Assembly (NCBI RefSeq): GCF_021735935.1
Contig: NZ_WMDZ01000001.1
Coordinates: forward strand, 434,001 to 498,000
DNA: 64,000 nt
Direction: 5' to 3'
From: Sulfitobacter sp. M39
GTDB taxonomy: Bacteria; Pseudomonadota; Alphaproteobacteria; Rhodobacterales; Rhodobacteraceae
A program made the position numbers and the translations under genes. How positions within the stretch are numbered: position 1 is the stretch's first letter; each line of letters begins with the position of its first letter. Shown here one piece after another: positions 1-9,235 of the stretch. Below the pieces are notes generated by a model that searched no databases, was not told where the DNA came from, and saw nothing but the letters and a program-made list of their open reading frames with translations.

Positions 1-202
1 ACAGGCTGATCATCACCCCCGCCGCGATCCCCGACCAGATCAACGACCGCTTGCTGCGCGCCAACTCTTCCTCGCCCTCACGGCGGATCACCTCGTAGAT
101 CAGCTTGGGCGACAGCGCCGTCGCTTCGCTGACCGATTTCTCCTCGGCTTGCGCGTCCTGTGGTTTCTTGCGCGAAACCCTGCGTTGAATAAGAGGGGCC
201 AT
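1..202 (-). CDS. Formate/nitrite transporter family protein, N-terminal part (cut by window edge)
   Basis: The reverse strand opens with ATG at 202 and reads without a stop to the window edge (67 codons). The first ~45 residues are a charged cytoplasmic tail; after it comes a motif like EEELARSKRSLIWSG followed by a glycine/alanine-rich hydrophobic stretch, the pattern that begins the first membrane helix of YfdC-like members of the formate/nitrite transporter (FNT) family. A GGAG-type ribosome site lies just upstream. The pore-lining part is outside the window, so substrate cannot be judged. It is divergent from the aminotransferase-like gene at 323. Confidence 0.6.
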   Translation of the reverse strand, partial: MAPLIQRRVSRKKPQDAQAEEKSVSEATALSPKLIYEVIRREGEEELARSKRSLIWSGIAAGVMISL

Positions 203-322
203 TCCTGCGCTCCTGAAAACTACGAACAAATGGGGCCGAGGCCTAAAAATCTGATTGTGATCCAGCATCAAACTAGCGCAGAAACTGCATAAGCACAGAA
301 AGTAACGCAGCAGGGTCGCATA

Positions 323-1573
323 ATGTTCACAGAAGATACCAAACTCATGTCGGCAATCCGTGACCGCTTTGCCCATGTTGACAGCTGCCCGTTCCAGGGG
401 CCGCGCGTGTTTTTCGAAAACGCTGGCGGCGCGCTGACATTGAACGCGGTCGTCGAGACTTCGACCAAATTCGCAGCCATCCCCGACAATCAGGGGCGCG
501 ACAACCCCGCGTCCCATGCGCTGGTCGATATCATCAAACAGGCCCGCGCCGATATGGCGTTGTTCTTCAACGCGCCTGACGGGCAGTTCTTTGTCGGCGA
601 AAGCGGGACAGAGCTGTCGTTCCGCCTGATCCGTACAGCCGTTATGGGCAGCGCCCCCGGTGCAGTCATCGGGTCTACTGTGGAACACCCCGCCTCGCGC
701 AGCGCGGCGCAACACTGGGCCGATGTGGCGGGCAAACCCTATATCAGCGTGCCCCACGATAACGCGACAGGTCAGGTAACGCCCGACGCCTACGCCGCTT
801 TGATGACCCCCGAGGTACGGGTCGCCACGATCCTGCACACCTCCCCCGTGACGGGGATCGCCAATGATGTGGCGGGCATCAGCGCCGCAATCCGCGCCAT
901 CGCCCCCGACGCCTATATCTTTGTCGACGGCATCCAGCACGCCAGCCACGGGCATATCGACATCGCCAGCTATGACATCGACGGCTATGTCATCTCTCCG
1001 TACAAACTGTTCTCGCGCCACGGCTACGGCATCGCTTGGGCGTCAGATCGTCTTACCGCGCTGCCGATCGAAACATTGGCAAACGGTCCCGCAGGAAATT
1101 GGGAAATGGGCACCCGTGACACAGGCGCCTATGCGACATTCTCGGATGTGGTGGGCTATTTCGACTGGCTCGGCAGCCAAGTGTCGGACGCCACGGCCCC
1201 CCGCGCGCGGATAGAGGCCGCCGCCGCTGCGATCCACGACCACGAGCAACAGCTGACCAATGCGCTGCTGTTCGGCACGGGCAACCTCGCCGGTCTGGCC
1301 GATCTGGCGGGCGTCACTATCCTGGGCGGCACCGACAACCCCGGCCGCGAAGGGCTTGTGTCCTTCACGCTCGACGCCCTGCCCGCGGCAGATATCGTGG
1401 CCCAACTCAACGCCCAAGGCATCCGGACCCATGTGCGCAAGGCGGATCACTACTCCGGCAACATCCTGACCCCGCTCGGGCTTGATGCCGCGGTGCGTGT
1501 GTCGCTTTGCCATTACAATTCCATGGACGAAGTCCGCGCCCTGCTCACGGCGATGAAGGACATCGCCGCATAA
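323..1573 (+). CDS. Class V aminotransferase / cysteine desulfurase-like PLP enzyme
   Basis: This 416-residue protein has the fold-type I PLP pattern of class V aminotransferases: an N-terminal FENAGGA segment, a substrate/cofactor region around GTELSFRLIR, an aspartate in IFVDGIQHASHG that would contact the pyridine nitrogen, and the Schiff-base lysine in SPYKLFSRHG (about Lys228). The Cys-containing active loop expected of true SufS desulfurases is not evident, so an amino-acid lyase or aminotransferase role is as likely as sulfur transfer. AGGG lies 8 bases before the ATG. It runs in the same direction as the M20 deacylase and the peptide-binding protein downstream, suggesting amino-acid or peptide catabolism (inference). 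Confidence 0.8.
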   Translation: MFTEDTKLMSAIRDRFAHVDSCPFQGPRVFFENAGGALTLNAVVETSTKFAAIPDNQGRDNPASHALVDIIKQARADMALFFNAPDGQFFVGESGTELSFRLIRTAVMGSAPGAVIGSTVEHPASRSAAQHWADVAGKPYISVPHDNATGQVTPDAYAALMTPEVRVATILHTSPVTGIANDVAGISAAIRAIAPDAYIFVDGIQHASHGHIDIASYDIDGYVISPYKLFSRHGYGIAWASDRLTALPIETLANGPAGNWEMGTRDTGAYATFSDVVGYFDWLGSQVSDATAPRARIEAAAAAIHDHEQQLTNALLFGTGNLAGLADLAGVTILGGTDNPGREGLVSFTLDALPAADIVAQLNAQGIRTHVRKADHYSGNILTPLGLDAAVRVSLCHYNSMDEVRALLTAMKDIAA

Positions 1574-1586
1574 ATGCCCGGTCGCC

Positions 1587-1609
1587 GCTTCATTTTGCAA
1601 AATAAACTC
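1587..1609. repeat. Short dispersed intergenic repeat, copy 1
   Basis: A 23-base element beginning GCTTCATTTTGC and ending AAATAAACTC lies 14 bases after the aminotransferase stop. It matches the element at 24100-24122 in 22 of 23 positions. The core TTTTGCAAAA is palindromic. From memory, similar AT-rich elements recur after genes in Rhodobacteraceae genomes; that link is recollection, not computed. Confidence 0.6.
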
Positions 1610-1673
1610 AAATCCGACGGGGCAACTGCAGACTTCGCTTGCCATATATGAACGCCCGTTCAAACATGGCGCC

Positions 1674-2954
1674 ATGACAAGCACTCTCTCTACCGCCATT
1701 ATCGCCAAGCGTGACGATCTGATCGCGCTGACCCAAGATCTGATCCGCATCCCGACGCTCAACCCGCCGGGTCAGGACTACCGGCTGATCTGCGAATACC
1801 TCGATACCCGCCTGCGCAAGCACGGGTTCGAGACGCAGCTGATCCGCGCCTTTGGCACCCCCGGCGATAGCGAGAAATACCCCCGTTGGAACATCATCGC
1901 CCGCCGCGAAGGGCGCAGGGCGGGCGAATGTGTCCACTTCAACAGCCACACCGATGTGGTCGAGGTCGGGGCCGGCTGGACGTTTGATCCCTTTGGGGCC
2001 GAAATCTCGGACGGCAAGATTTACGGGCGCGGCACCTGCGATATGAAAGGCGGGCTGGCGGCCTCTATCATCGCGGCCGAGACCTTTATCGAACAGCACC
2101 CCGATTTTAGCGGCGCAATCGAAATCTCCGGCACAGCGGACGAGGAATCCGGCGGCTACGGCGGTGTCGCCTATCTGGCCGAGCACGGGCATTTCAACCC
2201 GGACCGCGTGCAACATGTGATCATCCCCGAACCGCTGCAGAAAGACCGTATCTGTCTGGGGCACCGGGGCGGCTGGTGGGCCGAGATCGAAACCAAGGGC
2301 GAGATCGCCCACGGCTCCATGCCGTTTCTGGGCGATTGCGCCGTGCGCCACATGGGCGCAGTGCTCTCCGAGTTCGAAAACAAGCTGTTCCCCGCCATGG
2401 CCGCCCGTCACACAGACATGCCCGTGGTCCCCGAAGGGGCGCGTAGTTCAACCATGAACATCAATTCGATCCACGGTGGGCAAAAGGAAAACGACCCGGA
2501 TTTCGACGGGCTACCGGCCCATTGCGTGCCCGACAGCTGCCGCATCACCATTGACCGGCGCTTTTTGCTGGAAGAACCGCTGGATCAGGTGCGCGGCGAA
2601 GTGCGCGCCCTGCTGGAAGGTCTGCGCGAAACGCGGGTCGATTTCGAGTATGAGCTGACAGAGCTGAATTCGGTCCTGCCGTCGATGACCGACCGCGATG
2701 CGCAGGTCGTGCAAACCGTCGCCCATGCGATTGAGGATATCATGGGCAAGCCCCCTGAATATGTTGCCTCCCCCGGGTCATACGACCAGAAACACATCGA
2801 CCGGATCGGCAAGCTCAAGAATTGCATCGCCTATGGCCCCGGCCTGCTAGAGCTGGCGCATAAGCCGGATGAATACATCGGCATTGACGATATGGTCGAC
2901 AGCGCCTGCGTGATGGGGGCCGCGCTAGAGACGCTGCTGCTTCCGAAAGACTAA
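1674..2954 (+). CDS. M20-family metallo-deacylase (ArgE/DapE type)
   Basis: The 426-residue product is a di-zinc amidohydrolase of the ArgE/DapE/carboxypeptidase G2 family. Visible metal-site motifs are FNSHTDVVEVG (His and Asp ligands), YGRGTCDMKGG (bridging Asp) and TADEESGG (catalytic and metal-binding Glu pair); a lid/dimerisation domain fills the middle and a late SYDQKHID segment supplies a likely final His ligand. It would hydrolyse N-acyl amino acids or dipeptides in the cytoplasm. The ATG at 1674 has no convincing Shine-Dalgarno. The gene ends 5 bases before the convergent Hsp70 gene. Its position beside a peptide ABC binding protein suggests it processes imported substrates; the exact substrate is unknown. 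Confidence 0.87.
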   Translation: MTSTLSTAIIAKRDDLIALTQDLIRIPTLNPPGQDYRLICEYLDTRLRKHGFETQLIRAFGTPGDSEKYPRWNIIARREGRRAGECVHFNSHTDVVEVGAGWTFDPFGAEISDGKIYGRGTCDMKGGLAASIIAAETFIEQHPDFSGAIEISGTADEESGGYGGVAYLAEHGHFNPDRVQHVIIPEPLQKDRICLGHRGGWWAEIETKGEIAHGSMPFLGDCAVRHMGAVLSEFENKLFPAMAARHTDMPVVPEGARSSTMNINSIHGGQKENDPDFDGLPAHCVPDSCRITIDRRFLLEEPLDQVRGEVRALLEGLRETRVDFEYELTELNSVLPSMTDRDAQVVQTVAHAIEDIMGKPPEYVASPGSYDQKHIDRIGKLKNCIAYGPGLLELAHKPDEYIGIDDMVDSACVMGAALETLLLPKD

Positions 2955-2959
2955 GGCCC

Positions 2960-4231
2960 TCAGCCTTCAGCAAAGGCGTGTGGCGCGGCGATTGCCAGAC
3001 CGTCGACGATTGCGGTCATCGCGGCCCCGCGGTGCAGTTCGGCCTGCGGGAATGCATCGCGCATGGCACGGTCGATCACGCCCATCAGACTGGACCCGCC
3101 GACAAAGATCAGCTTGGTCACGGCGTCGGGTTTTACCTCTGCCTGCGCCGTCAGATCGGTCGCAACCTGCGCGATATCCCCTGCCATCTGCGCCAAACTC
3201 GCCGCCATCATTGCCGGCGGCAGCGGCACCGTCAGCCCGCGCTCCACGATCTTGAGGTCAATCTGCGGCGGGGCGCTGGCATCGGGGTCGTTCGCCGCGA
3301 TCTTGCCGGCCTCTACCGCGAAGGCCATATCGTGGCCCAGCTCATCCTCCAACACGCGTTGCAGCCGGTTCAGCAGCTTCGGCTCTACCGCGTATTTCGC
3401 CAGATCCTCGACCGCACGACGCTGTTCGCGGGTGTAAAGGAACGGAATTTTCTGCCACGTCGCCAAATCGGCGAAGACCGCATGCGGGGCGGCGTGGGTT
3501 TCATCACCGAACACATGTTTGATCTGGCTACCCATCCCCAGATGCGGCATCACATGCTGAAGGCTCAGCTCGCGGTCAAAATCGGTCCCGCCAATGCGCA
3601 CCCCTTTGCTGGCGAGGATATGAATACCCGCGTCACCCTCCTGCCGGAACAGGGTAAAATCAGACGTACCGCCCCCGATATCCACGATCAGCCCCAGATC
3701 GCCCGGTTCAAGCACGGCACGATTGGCCAGCGCCGCGGCCTCGGGTTCGGGCATAAAGCGGACCTGCTTGAACCCGGCTTGCATATAGCATTCGGTCAAA
3801 TCCACCAACGCCTGCGCGTCCCGCGCCGGATCGGCACTGTGGAACATCACAGGCCGCCCTGACAGCGCCCGATCAAACTGCTGGCCGGTGGCGCGCTCTG
3901 CCTTCGTCTTCAGCTCGGCGAGAAAGCTCGCCACGATGGCGATGAAATCCATGCGCTTGCCCAACAGAACCCGGCTTTCGCGCATCAAGGGCGTGCCCAG
4001 CAGACTTTTGAGCGCACGCATATAGCGCCCGTCCTCGCCGCCGATCAGCGCCTCTTGGGCACCGCGACCATAGATGATCCGCTTTTCCTCATTGTCGAAA
4101 AACAGCGCGGTCGGCAGCGTGTTCTGCCCCGCCTCGACGTTAATCAAATGCGGCACACCGTCTACGGCATAGCCCACGGCAGAGTTGGACGTTCCGAAAT
4201 CGATACCCAAAGTGGGTGACATCGTAGCCAT
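2960..4231 (-). CDS. Hsp70-family protein, YegD-like (ATPase domain only)
   Basis: The protein carries the actin/Hsp70 ATPase fold: phosphate-1 loop LGIDFGTSNSAVGYAV near the N-terminus, phosphate-2 loop LIVDIGGGTSDFTLF in the middle and an adenosine-type motif FVGGSSLMG near the C-terminus. At 423 residues it has no canonical substrate-binding domain, like E. coli YegD. An upstream in-frame ATG at 4324 would add 31 non-homologous residues; ATG 4231 is preferred because AGGGG lies 6-10 bases before it and the Hsp70 motif begins within ten residues. It is divergent from the peptide-binding protein gene, so a shared promoter region (4232-4374) is likely. Client unknown. Confidence 0.85.
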   Translation of the reverse strand: MATMSPTLGIDFGTSNSAVGYAVDGVPHLINVEAGQNTLPTALFFDNEEKRIIYGRGAQEALIGGEDGRYMRALKSLLGTPLMRESRVLLGKRMDFIAIVASFLAELKTKAERATGQQFDRALSGRPVMFHSADPARDAQALVDLTECYMQAGFKQVRFMPEPEAAALANRAVLEPGDLGLIVDIGGGTSDFTLFRQEGDAGIHILASKGVRIGGTDFDRELSLQHVMPHLGMGSQIKHVFGDETHAAPHAVFADLATWQKIPFLYTREQRRAVEDLAKYAVEPKLLNRLQRVLEDELGHDMAFAVEAGKIAANDPDASAPPQIDLKIVERGLTVPLPPAMMAASLAQMAGDIAQVATDLTAQAEVKPDAVTKLIFVGGSSLMGVIDRAMRDAFPQAELHRGAAMTAIVDGLAIAAPHAFAEG

Positions 4232-4374
4232 GGCGCGCCCCTGCAAAACCTTAAAAAACGGCGCATAAACCGCGCACAGGCTGGGTACAACCGATAATTG
4301 CTGCAGCATCCCGACGCTGGTCAAACCTGACAGAACTGGTTAACATTTTTCCTTATTGCCAACAGGAGACACCC

Positions 4375-5853
4375 ATGGCCCATCTTCGCAAACGTATTCT
4401 AGGCGCCTGCGCTGCCGCGCTGATGGCCACCGGCGTCGCCGCGCAAAACGACATCACCGTCGCGATGCAGCTTGAACCACCGCATCTGGACCCGACAAGC
4501 GCTGCGGCGGGGGCTATCGATCAGGTGCTCTATTCCAACGTTTTCGAAGGGCTGACCCGCTTTATGGGCGACGGATCGGTCGTGCCCGGGCTGGCGCAAT
4601 CGTGGGAAATCTCTGACGATGGCCTGACCTATACGTTCAAACTGCAAAGCGGCGTGACCTTTCACGACGGAACGACGATGGATGCCGCCGACGTCAAATT
4701 CTCGCTTGACCGGATCAATGCCGAAGACAGCGCAAATGCCCAAAAGGCCTTGTTTGGCGCGATCTCGGAGGTGACGGTCGTCGACCCGTCGACCGTCGAA
4801 ATCAAACTGTCAGAGCCGGACGGCAACCTGTTGTTCAACCTCGCATGGGGCGACGCGGTGATCGTGGCACCCGAAAGCATCGACAATATCAAGCAACTGC
4901 CCATCGGCACCGGCGCGTTCAAATTCACCAGCTGGACCCAGGGCGACAATATCCGCATCGAGAAGAACCCGAACTACTGGGGGACCCCGGCCGCGCTGGA
5001 TATCGCCACGTTCAAATTCATCTCTGACCCGACCGCCGCTTTCGCGTCGATGATGGCCGAAGATGTTGATGTCTTCGCCGGCTTCCCCGCACCCGAGAAC
5101 CTGCCGCAGTTCGAAGCGGACCCGCGGTTTCAAGTGCTTGTCGGTTCTTCCGAGGGCGAAACCATTCTCGCGATGAACAACAAACAGCCGCCGTTTGATG
5201 ACCCCAAAGTGCGCGCCGCCGTCGCCCATGCCATTGATCGTCAGGCCATTATCGACGGTGCGATGTTCGGGTACGGCACACCCATCGGTACGCATTTCGC
5301 GCCCCATAACCCGGCCTATGTCGATCAAACCGCGCTGAGCCTGCATGACATCGAAAAATCCAAAGCTTTGCTGGCCGAAGCCGGCTTTGCCGATGGGTTC
5401 GAGACCACGCTGGACCTGCCGCCCCCCTCCTACGCCCGCCGCGGCGGAGAGATCATCGCCGCGCAGCTGGCCGAGGTTGGTATCACCGCCAAGATCAACA
5501 ATGTCGAATGGGCCCAATGGCTTGAGACGGTGTTCAAGGGAAAGAACTTCGGCATGACAATCGTAAGTCACACCGAACCGATGGATATCGGCATCTACGC
5601 CAACCCTGATTACTATTTCCAATATGACAACACTGATTTTCAGGCATTGATGACCAAGCTGAACGCGACAACCGACCCGGAAGCACGCAACGACTTGCTG
5701 GGTGAGGCGCAGACCATGATCGCCCAAGATCACGTCAACGGTTTCCTGTTCCAACTGGCGTCACTATCCGTCGCAAAGGCAGGTCTGACCGGCCTTTGGC
5801 GCAACGCCCCGACGCAGGCTGTCGACCTTACCGGTGTTTCCTGGGCCGAATAG
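4375..5853 (+). CDS. Family-5 ABC transporter substrate-binding protein (peptide/opine type)
   Basis: A 492-residue periplasmic solute-binding protein of the DppA/OppA family. The N-terminus is a Sec signal peptide (basic start, Ala-rich core, cleavage near GVAAQ). Family features include LEPPHLDPTSAA, the conserved VYSNVFEGL-like segment (here LYSNVFEGLTRF), WEISDDGLTYTF, and the FHDG...DAADVKFSLDR block. AGGAGA lies 8 bases before the ATG. Its natural partners, two permeases and a fused ATPase of the same transporter family, are not downstream but at 20750-24092; a stem-loop follows this gene at 5878-5911 and then the polysaccharide/secretion island begins on the opposite strand. Confidence 0.92.
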   Translation: MAHLRKRILGACAAALMATGVAAQNDITVAMQLEPPHLDPTSAAAGAIDQVLYSNVFEGLTRFMGDGSVVPGLAQSWEISDDGLTYTFKLQSGVTFHDGTTMDAADVKFSLDRINAEDSANAQKALFGAISEVTVVDPSTVEIKLSEPDGNLLFNLAWGDAVIVAPESIDNIKQLPIGTGAFKFTSWTQGDNIRIEKNPNYWGTPAALDIATFKFISDPTAAFASMMAEDVDVFAGFPAPENLPQFEADPRFQVLVGSSEGETILAMNNKQPPFDDPKVRAAVAHAIDRQAIIDGAMFGYGTPIGTHFAPHNPAYVDQTALSLHDIEKSKALLAEAGFADGFETTLDLPPPSYARRGGEIIAAQLAEVGITAKINNVEWAQWLETVFKGKNFGMTIVSHTEPMDIGIYANPDYYFQYDNTDFQALMTKLNATTDPEARNDLLGEAQTMIAQDHVNGFLFQLASLSVAKAGLTGLWRNAPTQAVDLTGVSWAE

Positions 5854-5877
5854 GGCGACAATTGAACAAAGCGATAG

Positions 5878-5911
5878 AAGGGGGCTTGGGCCGTGCGCAA
5901 TGCCCCTTTTT
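5878..5911 (+). terminator. Intrinsic terminator after the binding-protein gene
   Basis: An 8-bp stem (AAGGGGGC pairing with GCCCCTTT, one G-U pair) with a 16-base loop is followed by a T run ending at 5911. It lies 25 bases after the stop of the binding-protein gene and would end or attenuate its transcript. Confidence 0.65.
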
Positions 5912-5922
5912 ATACCATATGA

Positions 5923-7674
5923 TTACCCCCCGCTCACCCGTGTTGCGCCATTGCCCGAAATCGGCAGCGTCTGAACCTTCGCCGCCACCCGCGTAGGGAA
6001 AGCGCGCCCGACGATATCATTGGTCAAGCCGAACTGCCTTATCCGCCCCTCGGACAGTATGAGCACTTTGTTCAACGCCGAAAGTGCACAGGGCTGGCGC
6101 GCCGTGATCACCACCGTGCGACCCCGATCCCGCATATGGCGTGCGACGTCGGTAACGATCTGTTCAGCATCGGGACAGTTGAAAAGCGACCGTAGCGGAT
6201 CATCCATCACGACCAGTGCCGGATCGCGGACCAACGCCCGCGCTAGCCCGATCTGCTGTACCTCTCCTTGGGTTAACGTGGATCCCCCACCACCGCTCAC
6301 AACAGTCATATACCCCTCCGGAAGAGCCATAATGGCGGGGTGCACCCGGGCAAGCTTCGCGGCGGCGATCACCTGCACGTCCGTGGTATCGGGGCGAAAT
6401 CTGGAAATATTATCGAAAATCGTCGCGGGCAGAAGATCAATGGTATCGGGCAAATAGCCGATCGCAGGGCCAATCTGCGCGGAAGGCCATCGGACCAGGT
6501 TAACGGCATCAAACCGAACCTCGCCAGTTGCAGGGGCCGAAACGCCAACGGCCAGTTTTGCCAATATGCTTTTGCCCGCATTTGGCCCGCCGAGCACGCA
6601 CAGCCCATCCCCCGGTGATAGGTCAAAAGAGACATCCTTCAGCCCGTTTTCCGCCCGCCCCTCGATCCCGCGGGAAACGGCGGTGAAAGAAATCCGGCCC
6701 TTTGGTTCAGGCAATGCAACCACCTCGCCCGGCGGGATATTGTGTGAAAAATGGCGGTGCAGGTAGCGATGCGCGGCCCAACCGCAAGCAATCCCCCGCC
6801 AGCCGCTGATCATCTGGTCGATAGGGGCCAGTACGCGCCCCGCCAAGATCGAAGCAGCCATAATCATCCCCGCCGAGATTTGACCCTGAATGACCAATAT
6901 GGCCCCGACTGTCAGGATCGAGGATTGCAACATCAGGCGGAACGATTTGCTGAACGATGCCAGCGCATCCGGCGGGGCATGCAGGCGCTGGTGCCACGCC
7001 AGGCTGCTGCGCTGAAGTCCGCGCCAATATGTGGCAAGATCATCTTGCATACGCATAGCGCGCAGCGGTTCGGCCAGACGGCGACTGTGATAGGATATAT
7101 CGGCGAGGGTATGATCCTGATCTGCAGAGATGCTGACGGTGTTGCGCGTCAAATAGCGGCCGATTGCCATGACGGCACACGCCAACGCCGCGCCGCCCAG
7201 AACCATCGCCCCCAACCAAGGGTGAATGACGTATAGGGCGAGCAAAAAGATCGGCACAAACGGCATATCGCAGACACTTATGAATGCGGCACTAGACAGC
7301 AGACGTCTAAGGTGCCCCAGTTGGTGCAGCGGCTCTTGTGCGCTTGCCGGTAGCTTGTTCTTTTCATCATTGCCGATCCAAGCCGCGAAACACTCAGCCC
7401 CAAGCGCTAGGTCCAAACGCACCGAAAGACGGGCTAAAAGCCGTTGCCGGATCAGGTCAAAAAGCCCGAAGAAACAATAAAGAAGCAGTACAATCCCGAA
7501 GAGACCCATCAGCGTGACCACTGATCCGCTAGGCAAAACGCGGTCATATATCTGGATCATGTAAATCGATCCAGTGAGCAGCAAGATGTTGATCACGCCA
7601 CTAACCCCAAAAAGTACCCCAATCCCCCCAAGCTGTGATCGCAACGCGGCAGCATAGATGTTGTGCGTCGGCAC
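5923..7674 (-). CDS. PrtD-type type I secretion ABC exporter with degenerate ATPase motifs
   Basis: A 583-residue fused membrane/ATPase half-transporter resembling PrtD/PrsD: an early SGVINILLLTGSIYMIQIYDRVLPSGS segment typical of the family, several membrane helices to about residue 300, then a nucleotide-binding domain. Walker A is intact (GPNAGKS), but the Q-loop reads YLPD instead of YLPQ, the signature is LTQGE instead of LSGGQ, Walker B ends VVMDDP rather than DEP, and the switch histidine is replaced (VVITARQP where family members have AHRP). The frame is open throughout, so this is not simple decay. The GTG start has GGGGGAAG 6 bases upstream. Its adaptor partner is probably the HlyD protein encoded at 14870-16186; no outer-membrane TolC gene is in the window. 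Confidence 0.85.
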   Translation of the reverse strand: MPTHNIYAAALRSQLGGIGVLFGVSGVINILLLTGSIYMIQIYDRVLPSGSVVTLMGLFGIVLLLYCFFGLFDLIRQRLLARLSVRLDLALGAECFAAWIGNDEKNKLPASAQEPLHQLGHLRRLLSSAAFISVCDMPFVPIFLLALYVIHPWLGAMVLGGAALACAVMAIGRYLTRNTVSISADQDHTLADISYHSRRLAEPLRAMRMQDDLATYWRGLQRSSLAWHQRLHAPPDALASFSKSFRLMLQSSILTVGAILVIQGQISAGMIMAASILAGRVLAPIDQMISGWRGIACGWAAHRYLHRHFSHNIPPGEVVALPEPKGRISFTAVSRGIEGRAENGLKDVSFDLSPGDGLCVLGGPNAGKSILAKLAVGVSAPATGEVRFDAVNLVRWPSAQIGPAIGYLPDTIDLLPATIFDNISRFRPDTTDVQVIAAAKLARVHPAIMALPEGYMTVVSGGGGSTLTQGEVQQIGLARALVRDPALVVMDDPLRSLFNCPDAEQIVTDVARHMRDRGRTVVITARQPCALSALNKVLILSEGRIRQFGLTNDIVGRAFPTRVAAKVQTLPISGNGATRVSGG

Positions 7675-7796
7675 GTTGCACTTCCCCCAAACCAGTCAGT
7701 CGTCATGGCCGACATTCCCTTGCGGCCTGGCTTCTGTGGTAGGGTGATTTCCTTTCCAAATTGGAAAAATTGGCAGGTTCGAAATGGATCAATACT

Positions 7797-9098
7797 TCAA
7801 ATTGTACGTTCATGCCGCGGGGGTCGCGGCGTCGCATCCAACATCCACAATCCTGCCCCAAATATGAAGAATACGAAGCCATAAATGCTGCCCCAAATGT
7901 GCACCGTCGACAGCGTGAGGGTGAGCCCGGTAAAGCAGAGTATCCAGCCTAGTCGTAGCGCCGCTAGGGTCCGATCCATGGTGAAATCTTTGCGCCCGAT
8001 ACGCCAGAGCGCATAGCCATAGCCGATTGTCAAAAAAACGAACGCCGGCAATCCGAAACGCATCGCGATAAATAGCCAAAAATTATCGATACTCGAGGTG
8101 TGCATCCAAACCGGCCTGAGCCAATCGTTTAGCCCAAGTCCAAATACAGGTGCGCTCCATACATTTGCCATGCCCCATTGGAAAATAGCGGACCGCCAAT
8201 AGGCGCTTTCGGCGGAAAATGTCGCATAGCTCATGAAAACTTGGATCGGGGTTCGATTGGAAAGCAGATCAATCACCACGTAACAAACAACAAAACAGGT
8301 TGAGAGGATTAGCCATCGTCGCCCGATCCTGCGACATAGGAAGCTCCAGAATATCAGCCCTATCTGCACGATTGCCGCCAGCAGCGCGCCGCTGGACAGC
8401 GATAGGAAACAACTGGCGCAAATCACCGTCATAACCACGGACCGCAAACCCAAGCTGTGCCGCCCCGCCAGCCCGATAAAGTACAGGGACGTCGCGATTG
8501 TACAAAATAAGCCCCAGTGAATTGGATGGTCGAACGAAAGCTGCACCCGCTCCAATCCCATGCGGCGATCAATCGCCAGATCCACCGGGGTCGTCAGCCC
8601 GGTCATCTTCCACAATTCAATGAGGACAGATGTCCCGCTTTGCGACTCTATCAAAGCCAGAGGGAAGCATAACACGATCAGCGCCGTGAGGATCTTGACC
8701 ACTGCGGCAAAGCTGTGCCTGTCCCGGATAAAGGCGCGCCCGATCAGATACCCGCCAAGGAACTCTACCCCGATCGAGCCTGCATTCTGGGTCGCTTCCG
8801 CCGGATTGTTGACCGCTAAGGCCAAGGAAACCCAGAGAAAATGCATAAAGAACAAAACGTCTGTCAGCAAAACACGGCCGAAGTGGCCGCAAAACAGGCG
8901 GAGACTTAGCGGAATAATCAGCACTGCTAATAACGCCTTGGTCCCGGTCATATAGACCGACCCTAAATTGAAGCCGAGGGGCACCAGCAGGAGCCCGAAA
9001 TACACGAGCACAACCCGTGATACGGGCCGTTGATAGTATCGCCGTGAGCGCTTGAGAAAGCCGTGCTGGTCCGTCGCGTATAGGTGGTTCACGTCCAA
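7797..9098 (-). CDS. O-antigen ligase/polymerase-like membrane protein
   Basis: About 433 residues with ten or more hydrophobic helices and one large polar loop between late helices (around ANVWSAPVFGLGLNDWLRP), the topology of Wzy polymerases and WaaL ligases. The segment GLGLNDW resembles the conserved G-(L/I)-G...-N/H motif of these families. It would join polysaccharide repeat units at the periplasmic face of the inner membrane. The start is uncertain: TTG at 9098 lies 10 bases after AAAGGA, while GTG at 9092 overlaps the stop of a 4-codon ATG frame (9103-9089) that has ideal spacing. The gene is relatively AT-rich compared with the flanking backbone and precedes the exporter gene in the same direction. 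Confidence 0.75.
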   Translation of the reverse strand: MDVNHLYATDQHGFLKRSRRYYQRPVSRVVLVYFGLLLVPLGFNLGSVYMTGTKALLAVLIIPLSLRLFCGHFGRVLLTDVLFFMHFLWVSLALAVNNPAEATQNAGSIGVEFLGGYLIGRAFIRDRHSFAAVVKILTALIVLCFPLALIESQSGTSVLIELWKMTGLTTPVDLAIDRRMGLERVQLSFDHPIHWGLFCTIATSLYFIGLAGRHSLGLRSVVMTVICASCFLSLSSGALLAAIVQIGLIFWSFLCRRIGRRWLILSTCFVVCYVVIDLLSNRTPIQVFMSYATFSAESAYWRSAIFQWGMANVWSAPVFGLGLNDWLRPVWMHTSSIDNFWLFIAMRFGLPAFVFLTIGYGYALWRIGRKDFTMDRTLAALRLGWILCFTGLTLTLSTVHIWGSIYGFVFFIFGAGLWMLDATPRPPRHERTI

Positions 9099-9235
9099 AT
9101 CATATGTGTCCTTTCGTAGGAAGAATCGGCGATGCCACCACCATTGGGCTGAACATTTAATATTGCGTGAAGATTAACCCGCCCCCCGCCTCTTTCCCTG
9201 CGAATGCAACGGCTCAGCGAGGTTGATATGTATCG

